Made by a program: the position numbers and the translations under genes. Below are positions 39,860 to 47,873 of a stretch of 50,832 nt of DNA, piece after piece. This DNA comes from Enterobacter hormaechei ATCC 49162. GTDB taxonomy: Bacteria; Pseudomonadota; Gammaproteobacteria; Enterobacterales; Enterobacteriaceae. The stretch lies in assembly GCF_001875655.1 (NCBI RefSeq), contig NZ_MKEQ01000004.1, positions 61,654 to 112,485 of the forward strand. The letters are read 5' to 3'. The notes below the pieces were generated by a model. It was not told the DNA's origin. It saw nothing but the letters and a program-made list of their open reading frames with translations, and made no database searches. Every line of letters starts with the position of its first letter. The first letter of the stretch is position 1.

Positions 39860-40141
39860 ATGACCGATTTCACTATCTCCCCTAAAGCTGAAAACGTATG
39901 GCTGGAATCCTGGCTCGACCTGTCGCCGGAAGAACAGCAGGAAATGGATCACGTTGAACAGGACGAACAATGTGATGCCCGCTTCTTCCGCTTTGAGGAC
40001 AGCGTTTATGATATTGCCGACTTCATGCGCGATGACCGCTTCCCGGACTGGCACGCAGGCTACCCATTAAATGCCTTCGCCATGCTGATGATCCGCGTGG
40101 ATGGCTCCGGCGATACCATCGACGTCGGTCTGCTCCACTAA
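39860..40141 (+). CDS. small acidic protein
   Basis: 93 residues from ATG 39860, 8 nt after GAGG; ATG 39854 is too close to it. Very acidic (SPEEQQEMDHVEQDEQCDA) with a hydrophobic end (YPLNAFAMLMIRVDG). No family recognised; acidic DNA-mimic proteins have this composition, but nothing specific supports that. Followed by a GGCCACC / GGTGGCC hairpin. Confidence 0.55.
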   Translation: MTDFTISPKAENVWLESWLDLSPEEQQEMDHVEQDEQCDARFFRFEDSVYDIADFMRDDRFPDWHAGYPLNAFAMLMIRVDGSGDTIDVGLLH

Positions 40142-40149
40142 GAGAACGA

Positions 40150-40172
40150 GGCCACCCACGCCGGTGGCCTTA
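40150..40172 (+). terminator. hairpin after the 39860 gene
   Basis: GGCCACC / GGTGGCC with a 6-nt loop, then TTAAAT; weak T run. Confidence 0.45.
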
Positions 40173-40297
40173 AATGACCATCCTGTTTCCCGCAGGCTAA
40201 AAACACCCACCTCTTGTCGCCAGGCTACCGAACAACCCTCCGACTCCCTGCCGGCCACCAGCTGCCGGAACAGAACGCTTGGACGCCTTATGCGCGT

Positions 40298-40334
40298 AGC
40301 GATAATTAAACCAACAAGAAAACAAGTTGTTTAA
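40298..40334 (+). promoter_or_regulatory. type II regulatory site with -10-like box
   Basis: GCGATAATTAAACCAACAAG then AAACAAGTTGTTT at 40320-40332. A copy of the CCCACCTCTT...CAGGCTACCG repeat lies 85 bp upstream (40206). Confidence 0.65.
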
Positions 40335-40346
40335 AGGATTATCACC

Positions 40347-40829
40347 ATGAACTTTATCGCTACTGTTAACACCCCTGCGCATGGCCATATTTCTGTGACG
40401 TTCTCTGATAACGAGAAAAGCGTGCTGGGCGCCTGGCGTGACAATGTAACCATCGAGCTGTCCGGGAAAGAGAAACAGCAGATCACCAATGACATTATCT
40501 GCAACCGTCGCCATAAACGCGTATTTGAAAAAGCGTATGTCTCCACTTCGGGATTTGGCGTATTCATCTTCCCGGTACGCAGCGGTCGCTTCTGCCAGTC
40601 AAAACTCATCGAGTTCGCCACGCAGATCGCGCTATGGGTTAAAACAGAATCCGGGTTCGACTTCAGCGAACAGGAAGCAGTGGGGGAGGGGATGCGTATC
40701 GCCAACAATGCCATCAAGTGCAAAAACGTCACCTACGAAGCAGGAATCGACTCGTGGAGTGTCTCGTGCGGGGAATACGTGAAAGAGGTGTACGGAAAGA
40801 ACCGCATTCACATCCTGACTGGCAAGTAA
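40347..40829 (+). CDS. uncharacterised protein
   Basis: 160 residues, AAAGGA before the ATG. Alpha/beta, with basic central part (ICNRRHKRVFEKAYVS) and three Cys in the second half. No family recognised. Single-gene unit under a type II promoter; strong terminator-like hairpin after it. Confidence 0.6.
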   Translation: MNFIATVNTPAHGHISVTFSDNEKSVLGAWRDNVTIELSGKEKQQITNDIICNRRHKRVFEKAYVSTSGFGVFIFPVRSGRFCQSKLIEFATQIALWVKTESGFDFSEQEAVGEGMRIANNAIKCKNVTYEAGIDSWSVSCGEYVKEVYGKNRIHILTGK

Positions 40830-40836
40830 GAGGGGA

Positions 40837-40862
40837 GGGGCTGGAAACGCCCCTTTCTTTTC
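40837..40862 (+). terminator. intrinsic terminator
   Basis: AGGGGC / GCCCCT with a 7-nt loop, then TTCTTTTC. Confidence 0.7.
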
Positions 40863-41440
40863 GTCCACCAGCTGCCGCAGGGATATTCAGAAACGGCCAG
40901 AGGGCTGTCCGGGGAACCGAAGGGAAACGGCCAGGGAATTTTCGGGAAACGGCTGGGTTTGCCTTTATGTAGAAAACAGAGCGGGAGAAGTCCAGAATCC
41001 TGCCAGAAAATATCGCAGGGGCGCTGGGGTAACGCTGGTGGAGTTTCAGCCCCTGAGCCATCCAGATAGCTTTCGCTATGTGATTATGTGAATCCGTGGG
41101 TAAACCACTGCAAGCGCGTACACGTCGCGCCAACGTGCCAATGATACGCGAGCGCCCACGGATAGCGCCAACATTGCCGACACGTCCCGAAGGATAGCGC
41201 GGATCACGTCGCCAGCTATCGCCAGACGATCACGCCCACGACACGACAAAATAAACCACGCGCTAAAACGCTGTAAAACGCGCTATAACGTGTTTTTTAT
41301 TGTGGGTAATGGGTATGACCACCACACATAAAAACGCGTTAAATTGGCGCGTTTATGGCGCTTATTTTGGGTCTGTTTTGGCTGACTTCAGACAATAAAA
41401 AACGCGCCAACAATGGCGCGTTATGATGTGCGGATCTTGA
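40863..41440. other. gene-free region with several repeat types
   Basis: No credible gene. 40895-40955 has GGGAAACGGC units like those at 37.6-37.8 kb. 41100-41230 repeats CACGTCGC, GGATAGCGC and GCGCCAAC motifs. 41250-41425 has repeated AAACGCGCTA and GGCGCG(T) units and a 9-bp perfect hairpin AACGCGCCA / TGGCGCGTT (41400-41421) next to an A run, which would be a minus-strand terminator. Confidence 0.6.
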
Positions 41441-41444
41441 AACG

Positions 41445-41467
41445 AAAAAAGCGCCCACTATGGGCGC
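41445..41467 (-). terminator. minus-strand intrinsic terminator
   Basis: GCGCCCA / TGGGCGC with a 3-nt loop and, on the minus strand, six T. The same 17-bp hairpin is repeated at 41698-41714. Confidence 0.8.
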
Positions 41468-41473
41468 TATTGC

Positions 41474-41677
41474 TTAAATGCTGTTTTGCAGTTTTCCGAT
41501 CATTTCAGACAAGCGCAAATATTCACGTTTGCGTTTACAGTCTCTTTTGCTGTTAAGCAAATCAGAAAACGTAAAATTTAATTTGTCACGTTGCGCTTTT
41601 AAGTCGCCGATTAATTCAAGTTTATAAGCGCGATATTTTGCGCGATATTCCGCGCGGATCTGGTCATAACTAATCAT
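41474..41677 (-). CDS. small basic helical protein
   Basis: 67 residues on the minus strand, AAGGATAAAAATC before the ATG. Highly charged single helix or coiled coil (IRAEYRAKYRAYKLELIGDL, SKRDCKRKREYLRLSEMIG). AT-rich codon use, unlike the surrounding genes. Flanked by identical hairpins on both sides and shares its leader sequence with the 41728 gene, so the two look like one imported cassette. Confidence 0.55.
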   Translation of the reverse strand: MISYDQIRAEYRAKYRAYKLELIGDLKAQRDKLNFTFSDLLNSKRDCKRKREYLRLSEMIGKLQNSI

Positions 41678-41697
41678 GATTTTTATCCTTAAAACTA

Positions 41698-41714
41698 GCG
41701 CCCATAGTGGGCGC
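41698..41714 (-). terminator. duplicate hairpin after the 41728 gene
   Basis: GCGCCCATAGTGGGCGC, identical to the stem at 41451-41467; on the minus strand it is followed by TAGTTTTAAGG. Confidence 0.6.
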
Positions 41715-41727
41715 TATATCCATCTAA

Positions 41728-42378
41728 TTACGCTTTGAAAGCATCAGCCAGATAGTTATAAAAATCATTCTTGATAAAGCGATATTGTTGCGATCCGTTT
41801 TTAGCAGCGCCCATTCCTTTTATTTTCTCGACCAGTCCGAGACGTTCACACAAATTGATAAGCTGATTGGCTTGAGTGTAGCCAGCGTCTAATTTAATCT
41901 CACATGCTTTTTTAGCTTCATTCATTAAATCGAATACAGCGCCATTTGTGAATGTTTCTAATTCATCATTAATCATTTCGATTAATGCGAATACGCGAGA
42001 TCCGGACATATCAGCGACGGAATAAACGCATTTACCAGACTTGATAGACTTAACCAGATAAACCAATTTTTCGAGTGAATAGCTATTGGTCATAGCTTCG
42101 CGGAAAAACACTTCTGGCGCTTGTTTGCTTGCTTTAATCGCGTAGTAAAAGACACCAGCTAATTTCTCATCATTAACAGCGTTTAAAACGTTGTTGGTGA
42201 AGTATGCAAGTTTGGTAGTCGCTGCAAGCATGTTAGCTTTATCTGCTTTTGTGTGCGTACCATTCTGATAATGATTGTTATAAGTCTGAGTAGCGTTATT
42301 GGCTGCAACTTGTAATTCATTAGCGATAACTACAGCAGCGTCGATGATGGATTTTTTAGAGATAGCAACGTTAGACAT
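41728..42378 (-). CDS. uncharacterised AT-rich phage protein
   Basis: 216 residues on the minus strand, AAGGATTAAAATC before the ATG. Asn/Ala/Lys-rich helical protein; the C-terminal part (GYTQANQLINLCERLGLVEK, then SQQYRFIKNDFYNYL) could be a winged-helix-like end. AT-rich base use stands out. No family recognised. Promoter expected in the AT-rich 42.4-42.6 kb segment. Confidence 0.6.
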   Translation of the reverse strand: MSNVAISKKSIIDAAVVIANELQVAANNATQTYNNHYQNGTHTKADKANMLAATTKLAYFTNNVLNAVNDEKLAGVFYYAIKASKQAPEVFFREAMTNSYSLEKLVYLVKSIKSGKCVYSVADMSGSRVFALIEMINDELETFTNGAVFDLMNEAKKACEIKLDAGYTQANQLINLCERLGLVEKIKGMGAAKNGSQQYRFIKNDFYNYLADAFKA

Positions 42379-42664
42379 GATTTTAATCCTTATGTAATAT
42401 TGATAACTTAATTTGTTATTTGTTTATCGTTAGCGTGTTCGCTTTCGATGTGACTAATTATCGATATACAGAAATTAAAATCAAGAGTTTTTTACGCGGG
42501 AACGAAAAAATTTTTCTTCAATAAAAATCAAAGTCTTAGAAATAAAACGCGTTTTCTCGAAGGTGTTGCCTAAATAAATTCCCTATTCGGTCATTCACCC
42601 TTATATATTTAAAATGGAATAGGGATTAGGGGAAATAAATATAACGGGAAGTGACACATAAAAT
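42379..42664. other. AT-rich intergenic region
   Basis: No gene seen. Contains an 8-bp inverted repeat CCCTATTC / GAATAGGG about 27 nt apart (near 42581-42623) and long A/T runs. Probably holds the minus-strand promoter of the 41728 gene. Confidence 0.5.
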
Positions 42665-42688
42665 AATAACCGGACTTAGCCGGTTATT
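42665..42688 (-). terminator. minus-strand terminator
   Basis: AATAACCGG / CCGGTTATT, 6-nt loop, followed on the minus strand by ATTTTATG. Ends the 42701 gene. Confidence 0.7.
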
Positions 42689-42700
42689 ACCCTTATAGAT

Positions 42701-43228
42701 TTAAAACGGTAAAATCCGTTCGACCCAATCGAACATGACGACTGTCTTCCGTCCGTCCCCCATGTTGAGCGTGACCTGGCAAGCGTCAACGCCTGAAGAC
42801 ACACCCTCAATTTCACGGCCATCCGCCATGTAGACCCTTATAGACTTCTGCATCTCATGAGCCTGGCGACAAATTTTGAAGAAATCACGGCGAGATGGCC
42901 GATTGTCCACATAGTCTGGGTGTACCGTTGTCCGACCCGTGAAATCGTGCGCAATGCCTTCTGTCACACCTGATTCAATCGTACTGATTCGCTCAAGTGG
43001 GAGCCTTATACGATTTTCTTTGTCGAACGGGGCAGGGCAAAGATCGACTTTGTTGCGCGACGACATGAGACCCTGAACGTACATGCAGAACACCTGACCA
43101 TCTTCCATCGTGACCCTTACAGGAATGAGAGACTTACGCCAGAACATCAGCGCCTTCTCCACGTTGGTGTAATCGCGCGGCCAGACTTCTGCAGGAATCC
43201 CGTAGGTGATGTCAGTAATATTCGTCAT
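42701..43228 (-). CDS. uncharacterised protein
   Basis: 175 residues on the minus strand from ATG 43228, 4 nt after the lipoprotein stop; a GTG at 43264 is the alternative. Two similar beta-rich halves: IPVRVTMEDGQVFCMYVQGL (about 37) and SIRVYMADGREIEGVSSGVD (about 128), suggesting an internal duplication of a small PilZ- or YcgR-like barrel. No assignment. Last gene of a minus-strand operon with the helicase and lipoprotein genes. Confidence 0.6.
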   Translation of the reverse strand: MTNITDITYGIPAEVWPRDYTNVEKALMFWRKSLIPVRVTMEDGQVFCMYVQGLMSSRNKVDLCPAPFDKENRIRLPLERISTIESGVTEGIAHDFTGRTTVHPDYVDNRPSRRDFFKICRQAHEMQKSIRVYMADGREIEGVSSGVDACQVTLNMGDGRKTVVMFDWVERILPF

Positions 43229-43232
43229 ATCG

Positions 43233-43655
43233 TCACAGTGTCGTTGGTAGGATATCGATGTCACCTGCGTTGCTGGTGAACACCCGGAAGACTTTCGTCT
43301 CGCCAGCTTTGGTGATGGTCTCGCGTTCCTGACGAGCAGGGTTCAGTGCGCACAGTCCGGCGCCTTCCAGTGAAGCGCCAACAATCCATTGCCCGGCATC
43401 CAGATGGAACGTCGCTTTTTCACCGGTCTCCAGCTTTGCAACCGTCTCACCATTGATGAAGATGGACGCGTCACAGCCCGCACCTATCATACCTTTGTCC
43501 CTCATAACCACCAGCGTGGTTGGTGCAGACGTCTGGTATTTGAAAACTCTGGCCTGCGGCGCCGGTTTTGCATCGGCTACAGACACAGGGCGGGATGAAC
43601 ATGCACTCAGGAGTAAAACGGGGATGGTAATCAGTGGAAGTAGAACGTGTTTCAT
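43233..43655 (-). CDS. lipoprotein
   Basis: 140 residues on the minus strand. Lipoprotein signal with lipobox LSAC (Cys19), then a beta-rich domain: TTLVVMRDKGMIGAGCDASI, FINGETVAKLETGEKATFHL, GQWIVGASL. Resembles DUF2846/YajI-type or carboxypeptidase-like small lipoprotein folds. Envelope location; may alter the cell surface against superinfection, but that is inference. Ribosome site AAGGA is 13 nt from the ATG. Confidence 0.65.
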   Translation of the reverse strand: MKHVLLPLITIPVLLLSACSSRPVSVADAKPAPQARVFKYQTSAPTTLVVMRDKGMIGAGCDASIFINGETVAKLETGEKATFHLDAGQWIVGASLEGAGLCALNPARQERETITKAGETKVFRVFTSNAGDIDILPTTL

Positions 43656-43714
43656 GGCTTGAACTAAATCCTTATCACTTCAACGAACAAGGCGTCTTGC
43701 GACGCCCTTAATGC

Positions 43715-43993
43715 TTAATCGAGACGTTTGAGAATATCGGCCAGATCTTCTTTGGTCATGCCAGAGGATTCGTAAATCTTCATGACCTTTTCACGGGCCT
43801 TTGCAGAAGCCTCTAATGACGTAGCTGCCTTATCAAAATCAGCCATCGTCATGTTGGACAGCACCAGATTGATGATGTCTGCCTTTGACAGCTTAATATT
43901 GCGTTCACGCAGTCGATTCTGAAAGGTTTCCAGCTTGTCGTTTGCTTTTTCGGTTAACTGAACCTGGCAGTGTATAGCGCGTTTCTCGCTCAT
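43715..43993 (-). CDS. small helical protein upstream of the lipoprotein gene
   Basis: 92 residues on the minus strand, starting 2 nt after the helicase stop. Start HCQVQLTEKANDKLETFQNRL and the following KLSKADIINLVLSNM resemble ribbon-helix-helix proteins, so it may be a small DNA-binding regulator; tail is helical (GMTKEDLADILKRLD). Followed by a GGCGTC / GACGCC hairpin (43686-43706). Confidence 0.6.
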   Translation of the reverse strand: MSEKRAIHCQVQLTEKANDKLETFQNRLRERNIKLSKADIINLVLSNMTMADFDKAATSLEASAKAREKVMKIYESSGMTKEDLADILKRLD

Positions 43994-43995
43994 GC

Positions 43996-45555
43996 TTACT
44001 CTCTATTCAAAACAGTGAAATCGAATGTGCTACCCACCGGCAAAACGCCCTCGGCAAACCCAGGCGTCGTGTCGATAATGTGCTTCCGCTCATATGAATG
44101 CGACATGAGATATTTGTTGCTCACGTCGATAAAGTCGGTAATAAAGCACACGTTAGCCTGATTCTTTTTGGCTCGAAGACCGCGACCAACACGTTGGCGC
44201 ATCTCAACTTCGGCTTTGCCGCCACCACCCAGAATCACCGCCCCTACGCTTGGAACGTCGACACCAACATCCAGAATGGTTGAACCAATCAGAACATCTA
44301 TCTTGCCTGCCGCCAGACTGTTGAGCTTTGCTTGTCGGGTAGTCTGGTTTGATTCTCCGTAGATGAAATCGACCTTCAGGCCGCTTTCCTTCATCATTTC
44401 CATCAAAATCTGACCATGACGCTTCAAACGAACCAGCGTCATACAGTTCAGACCGTGACTTTTGTACATTAACGCTTCGCGCACAATAGCCTCGTTGCGG
44501 CCCAGATTGTAAACGATGCCTAACTGATAGGCTTTCTGGTAAGCCGTACTCATTCCAACCCGAAAGTTCAGGTGTTTCGAAGCAAGTTCAGCCCTAATCC
44601 GCACCTCGTCTGGAGTGTACGCGATTTTATGATATAGAAAGTATGGTTTCGCTAAAATACCTCGATCGATCAAATATTTCTCCGTTACCTTTATCTCAAT
44701 GCGGCCGGCAACGGCCATGAGACGCATATTTGCCTCGGTCGAGTCCTTCATGAACGGCGTAGCTGTCAGCGCCAGACGGTAATCGGCATTGATGCACAAC
44801 CGGGCGATATCGTAGAAGTTTGAACCAGATGATTCGTGTGCCTCTTCCAGAATCAGCAGAGAAACGCTGGACAGAAAGCGCTTAACCAGTTCCCGGCGCT
44901 TCAGGTGGTACTGTTTTTTCTCCGGTGATGCGTCGCGCGGTGGCTCTTCGAGAAAACTGGCCAGGGTCTGCACCGTGGCAACGTTGATATGGCGCGAGAC
45001 CTGGAACTCACCAGATCCAATCACCCCAACTTTCTGGCCTTTCAGCCACGGCTCGCCATTCTCCGCGCGGTAATCGATGGATTTCTGGAAGTTCTCTGCC
45101 ATCTGGAACATCAGAACCGAGCGCGTGGTTAAAAACAGCGTCATACGACCAATGCGAGCAGCTGCCTTACACGCTACGTTCGATTTACCGCCACCCGTCG
45201 CAATCTGGGCAATCATCATCCCTTCGCGCACCAGTGTTTCCACAGTCTGATCCTGATACGCATAGTCCGGGTTATACGGGAATGGGTTAACTACCGGGTT
45301 CGGCTTGCCCAGCGCGGGGGCTTTTTCCTTACGCACATGCACGCATTTTATGCCAGCTTTCAGAAGGTTGGCTGCTACTGGCTTCGCAAACCCAGCCGGG
45401 AATGCGTTTTTGCTCCAGTTGAACATCGTGCTGGTTCCTTTCCAGTCACCAGCCTCCACTTCATAGCTCAACATCTCCTGAACGAGCCGTTTCACGTTGT
45501 CATCAGCGCCAGAAATCAGCGCATTGACTGCATTCGATACAATCCGAACTGTCAT
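43996..45555 (-). CDS. superfamily 2 DNA helicase (UvsW / T5 D10-like)
   Basis: 519 residues on the minus strand, GAAGGAAAGAGG before the ATG. Motif I QIATGGGKSNVA (about 117-128), motif II LILEEAHESSG (about 232-242, EEAH instead of DEAH), motif III LALTATPFM, motif V STILDVGVDVPSVG, motif VI MRQRVGRGLRAKK. Phage members unwind branched DNA at forks and recombination intermediates. First gene of the minus operon, divergent from the ParB cassette across a type I operator. Confidence 0.85.
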   Translation of the reverse strand: MTVRIVSNAVNALISGADDNVKRLVQEMLSYEVEAGDWKGTSTMFNWSKNAFPAGFAKPVAANLLKAGIKCVHVRKEKAPALGKPNPVVNPFPYNPDYAYQDQTVETLVREGMMIAQIATGGGKSNVACKAAARIGRMTLFLTTRSVLMFQMAENFQKSIDYRAENGEPWLKGQKVGVIGSGEFQVSRHINVATVQTLASFLEEPPRDASPEKKQYHLKRRELVKRFLSSVSLLILEEAHESSGSNFYDIARLCINADYRLALTATPFMKDSTEANMRLMAVAGRIEIKVTEKYLIDRGILAKPYFLYHKIAYTPDEVRIRAELASKHLNFRVGMSTAYQKAYQLGIVYNLGRNEAIVREALMYKSHGLNCMTLVRLKRHGQILMEMMKESGLKVDFIYGESNQTTRQAKLNSLAAGKIDVLIGSTILDVGVDVPSVGAVILGGGGKAEVEMRQRVGRGLRAKKNQANVCFITDFIDVSNKYLMSHSYERKHIIDTTPGFAEGVLPVGSTFDFTVLNRE

Positions 45556-45589
45556 AAACCTCTTTCCTTCGTGCCTTTTGTATGGTAAT

Positions 45590-45619
45590 TGGCTATTATA
45601 GTAAGTAAGTACTTATACA
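45590..45619. promoter_or_regulatory. type I operator in a divergent promoter region
   Basis: GTAAGTAAGTACTTATAC at 45601-45618, with a plus-strand -10-like TATTAT at 45594-45599. Lies between the minus-strand helicase operon and the plus-strand ParB cassette. Confidence 0.55.
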
Positions 45620-45637
45620 ATGGATTGTATCAGAATT

Positions 45638-46318
45638 ATGGATGTGAAAATTACGATTCTGCAGGTGGAAGTCGCGAACCTGCGTCCGAATCCCTGGAAT
45701 ACCAACTCCGTTGGGGCGCAAAACTTCGAAAAACTGAAAGGCTCTATCGAAAAATTGGGCTTTTTTAAGCCAATTCTGGCGCGGGAGCTGGACGGGGGCG
45801 TTTTTGAGATCCTCGGTGGCGAACACCGCTGGCGTGCCGCGATGGAGCAGGGCATTTCAACGGTTCCCGTCATCTCCGTGGGCAAAATTAACGACCTGGT
45901 GGCCAAACAGATGTCCCTCGTCGATAACGAGCGCTACGGCGAAGACGATCAGGTCGCTTTGCAGCGCTTAATCGAAGAAATCCAGTCTGAAATCGACTAC
46001 CGGTTGTCCGATATCGCCCCATATGACGACGAAATGGCGGCAACACTCGCCAAAGCGTCCGTTATCGATCTTGAAGCGCTGGAAGCGCTCTCCCGTGGCG
46101 ATGACGAGCCGGTCGATGAGGACAAACGCGATAAAACCGAGCGAGTCGGCGCTGAACACCAGACGATGCGCTTCAAAGTGACGTTTGATGCGTCAGATCG
46201 CGTCGCCGACACCATCAAAACCATCATCAAAGAGCAGGGAATCAATACCGGTAACGAAATGGAGAACGCCGGGGAAGCCCTGGTGTGGCTGGTCGACTAC
46301 TACAAGGAGCGTATGTAA
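45638..46318 (+). CDS. ParB/Srx-domain protein 1
   Basis: 226 residues from ATG 45638 (an in-frame ATG at 45620 is possible; neither has a clear ribosome site). ParB/sulfiredoxin-type domain: VANLRPNPWNTNSVGAQNF, SIEKLGFFKPILAR, ILGGEHRWRAAMEQG (about 57-71) and MSLVDNERYGEDD. The C-terminal ~80 residues are acidic and helical with no HTH. Such domains act in partition, as nucleases or as CTPases. Its stop overlaps the next start (TAATG), and a second ParB-domain gene follows. Confidence 0.75.
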   Translation: MDVKITILQVEVANLRPNPWNTNSVGAQNFEKLKGSIEKLGFFKPILARELDGGVFEILGGEHRWRAAMEQGISTVPVISVGKINDLVAKQMSLVDNERYGEDDQVALQRLIEEIQSEIDYRLSDIAPYDDEMAATLAKASVIDLEALEALSRGDDEPVDEDKRDKTERVGAEHQTMRFKVTFDASDRVADTIKTIIKEQGINTGNEMENAGEALVWLVDYYKERM

Positions 46319-46986
46319 TGACCAAAAACTTTGAAATCGTCTATCGAAACCCGGCAGAACTCATCCCGTATGAGATGAACGCCAAAAAACATGACGAACA
46401 GCAGATCCGCGACCTGGCGGCCGCCATCAAAAAGCGCGGTTTTGACCAGCCGATCACGGTCGACAAGCACGACGTCATCATTACTGGCCACGGTCGTCGC
46501 GAGGCGGCTCTTCTGGCTGGTCTGGAGCGTGTGCCGGTCATCGTTCGCGACGATCTGAGCGAAGAAGAAGTGAAGGCGAAGCGTCTGGAAGACAACCGCC
46601 TGGCCAGTATTGACTACGACGCCATCAAATTGCAGCAGGAACTGGAATCCCTGGTGCTGGGAGAGGTCGAGGTCTTCGGTTTTGAAGAGCGCGAGCTGAA
46701 CGTGCTTGTCGGTAGCATGACCGAAGAGATGGAAACCGGCTCTCTGGTGCTCGATCTGGGCGAAGAGACGGAACGTCAGAAAGAAGAGCACACCGAGATC
46801 AGTCGCGAAGTGGCCGCTGAAGAAGTCCGCGTCATCGACGTATTGGGCTTTAAAACGCTCCCGGCAGGCTCTGCCATTGTGGTTGGGGATTTGCTTGCCC
46901 ACATGGAAGAAATCACGGGAGAGAGCGGGGTAGACGCTTTCGTGGCGTATGCGGAGAAAGTTTCTTCTGGGGAGCTGGCTGCATGA
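46318..46986 (+). CDS. ParB/Srx-domain protein 2
   Basis: 222 residues from ATG 46318, preceded by AAGGAG and overlapping the upstream stop. NPAELIPYEMNAKKHDEQQI, IKKRGFDQPITVD, ITGHGRREAALLAGL (about 55-69), KRLEDNRLASIDYD, all standard ParB N-domain blocks of the type often found next to phage methyltransferases and terminases. C-terminal part acidic. Divergent in sequence from protein 1, so not a recent duplication. Overlaps the ABC ATPase gene by 4 nt. Confidence 0.78.
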   Translation: MTKNFEIVYRNPAELIPYEMNAKKHDEQQIRDLAAAIKKRGFDQPITVDKHDVIITGHGRREAALLAGLERVPVIVRDDLSEEEVKAKRLEDNRLASIDYDAIKLQQELESLVLGEVEVFGFEERELNVLVGSMTEEMETGSLVLDLGEETERQKEEHTEISREVAAEEVRVIDVLGFKTLPAGSAIVVGDLLAHMEEITGESGVDAFVAYAEKVSSGELAA

Positions 46987-47621
46987 GCAAATACACCATC
47001 AACGTATCGTTTCAGACCCGCGTGAACAAAACCACGCGCACGCTGGAGATTGCCGAATCGTTCGGTCTTGGCCTGGACGAAAAAGAGTGGACGCTTTACG
47101 ACAATCTGGAGCTGGAAGTGAAGCAGGGCGATGTGGTGTACATCACCGGCCAATCCGGTTCCGGTAAATCCGTTGTGCTGCGCGAGCTGCAACGCCAGAT
47201 GAAGGATGAAGGGCTTTCTGTAGCCTCCATCGATGACTTTACCTTCGACAATGAGGTTAACGTCATCGACCAGCTGGGCAAAACCACCAGCGAAGCGCTG
47301 GGGCTGCTGTCTATGGCCGGATTGAATGACGCCTATCTCTTTGTGCGCAAGCCATCCGAGATGTCTGACGGCCAGAAATACCGTCTCAAGATCGCCAAGC
47401 TGATCGAGTCCGGCGCGAAAGTCTGGGCGGCCGACGAATTTGGCGCTGTTCTCGACCGTGTAACCGCTCAGGTTGTGGCGTCGAACCTCCAGCGTGCCGC
47501 CCGTAAGGTTGGTGCGACGGTAATGGTGGCGACGACCCACGAAGACCTGAAGAACGCGCTGCGCCCGGATATGCAGATCACCAAGCACTACAAAGAACGC
47601 GTGAAGGTGGAATATGCCTGA
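46983..47621 (+). CDS. stand-alone ABC-type ATPase
   Basis: 212 residues. Walker A TGQSGSGKSVVL (about 54-65), signature MSDGQKYRLKIAKL (about 126, SDGQ in place of SGGQ), Walker B VWAADEFGAVLD (about 148-159), and switch His in VATTHEDL. No membrane subunit nearby, so not a transporter; more like a DNA-linked ABC ATPase. Overlaps both neighbours by 4-8 nt, so it belongs with the ParB and GNAT genes. Confidence 0.8.
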   Translation: MSKYTINVSFQTRVNKTTRTLEIAESFGLGLDEKEWTLYDNLELEVKQGDVVYITGQSGSGKSVVLRELQRQMKDEGLSVASIDDFTFDNEVNVIDQLGKTTSEALGLLSMAGLNDAYLFVRKPSEMSDGQKYRLKIAKLIESGAKVWAADEFGAVLDRVTAQVVASNLQRAARKVGATVMVATTHEDLKNALRPDMQITKHYKERVKVEYA

Positions 47622-47868
47622 TTTGAAGATCGTAGAGCTGAAGCCATCGAAAGAGGCTGACAACAACAACGTTGAAGTCATCCGCCTGCTGGAAGAAGCA
47701 CTCCAGTACGCCAGAGAAGGCAAAAGCCAGAGCCTGGCGCTGCTGATGATCAACAACGACGGCAGTGTTCTGGATTGCTGGCATAACGGTGGGCGTCCAT
47801 ACGTCATGGTTGGGGCGATGGAATCGCTTCGCCTGGACTTCATCAATGCCAATATCGAGCGCAGGTGA
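47614..47868 (+). CDS. small protein in the ParB-ABC-GNAT cassette
   Basis: 84 residues, overlapping the ABC gene by 8 nt. N-terminal helix with Lys/Glu, then SQSLALLMINNDGSVLDCWHNGG, a pattern I have seen in small phage proteins of unknown role. No assignment. The GNAT-like gene begins 5 nt after its stop. Confidence 0.6.
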   Translation: MPDLKIVELKPSKEADNNNVEVIRLLEEALQYAREGKSQSLALLMINNDGSVLDCWHNGGRPYVMVGAMESLRLDFINANIERR

Positions 47869-47873
47869 TCGAC

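Noticed and set aside
45638..46986. Plasmid partition operon (parAB)
   Set aside because: Two ParB-domain proteins are present, but no ParA Walker ATPase is next to them; the neighbouring ATPase is of ABC type, so a classical partition system is not supported here.
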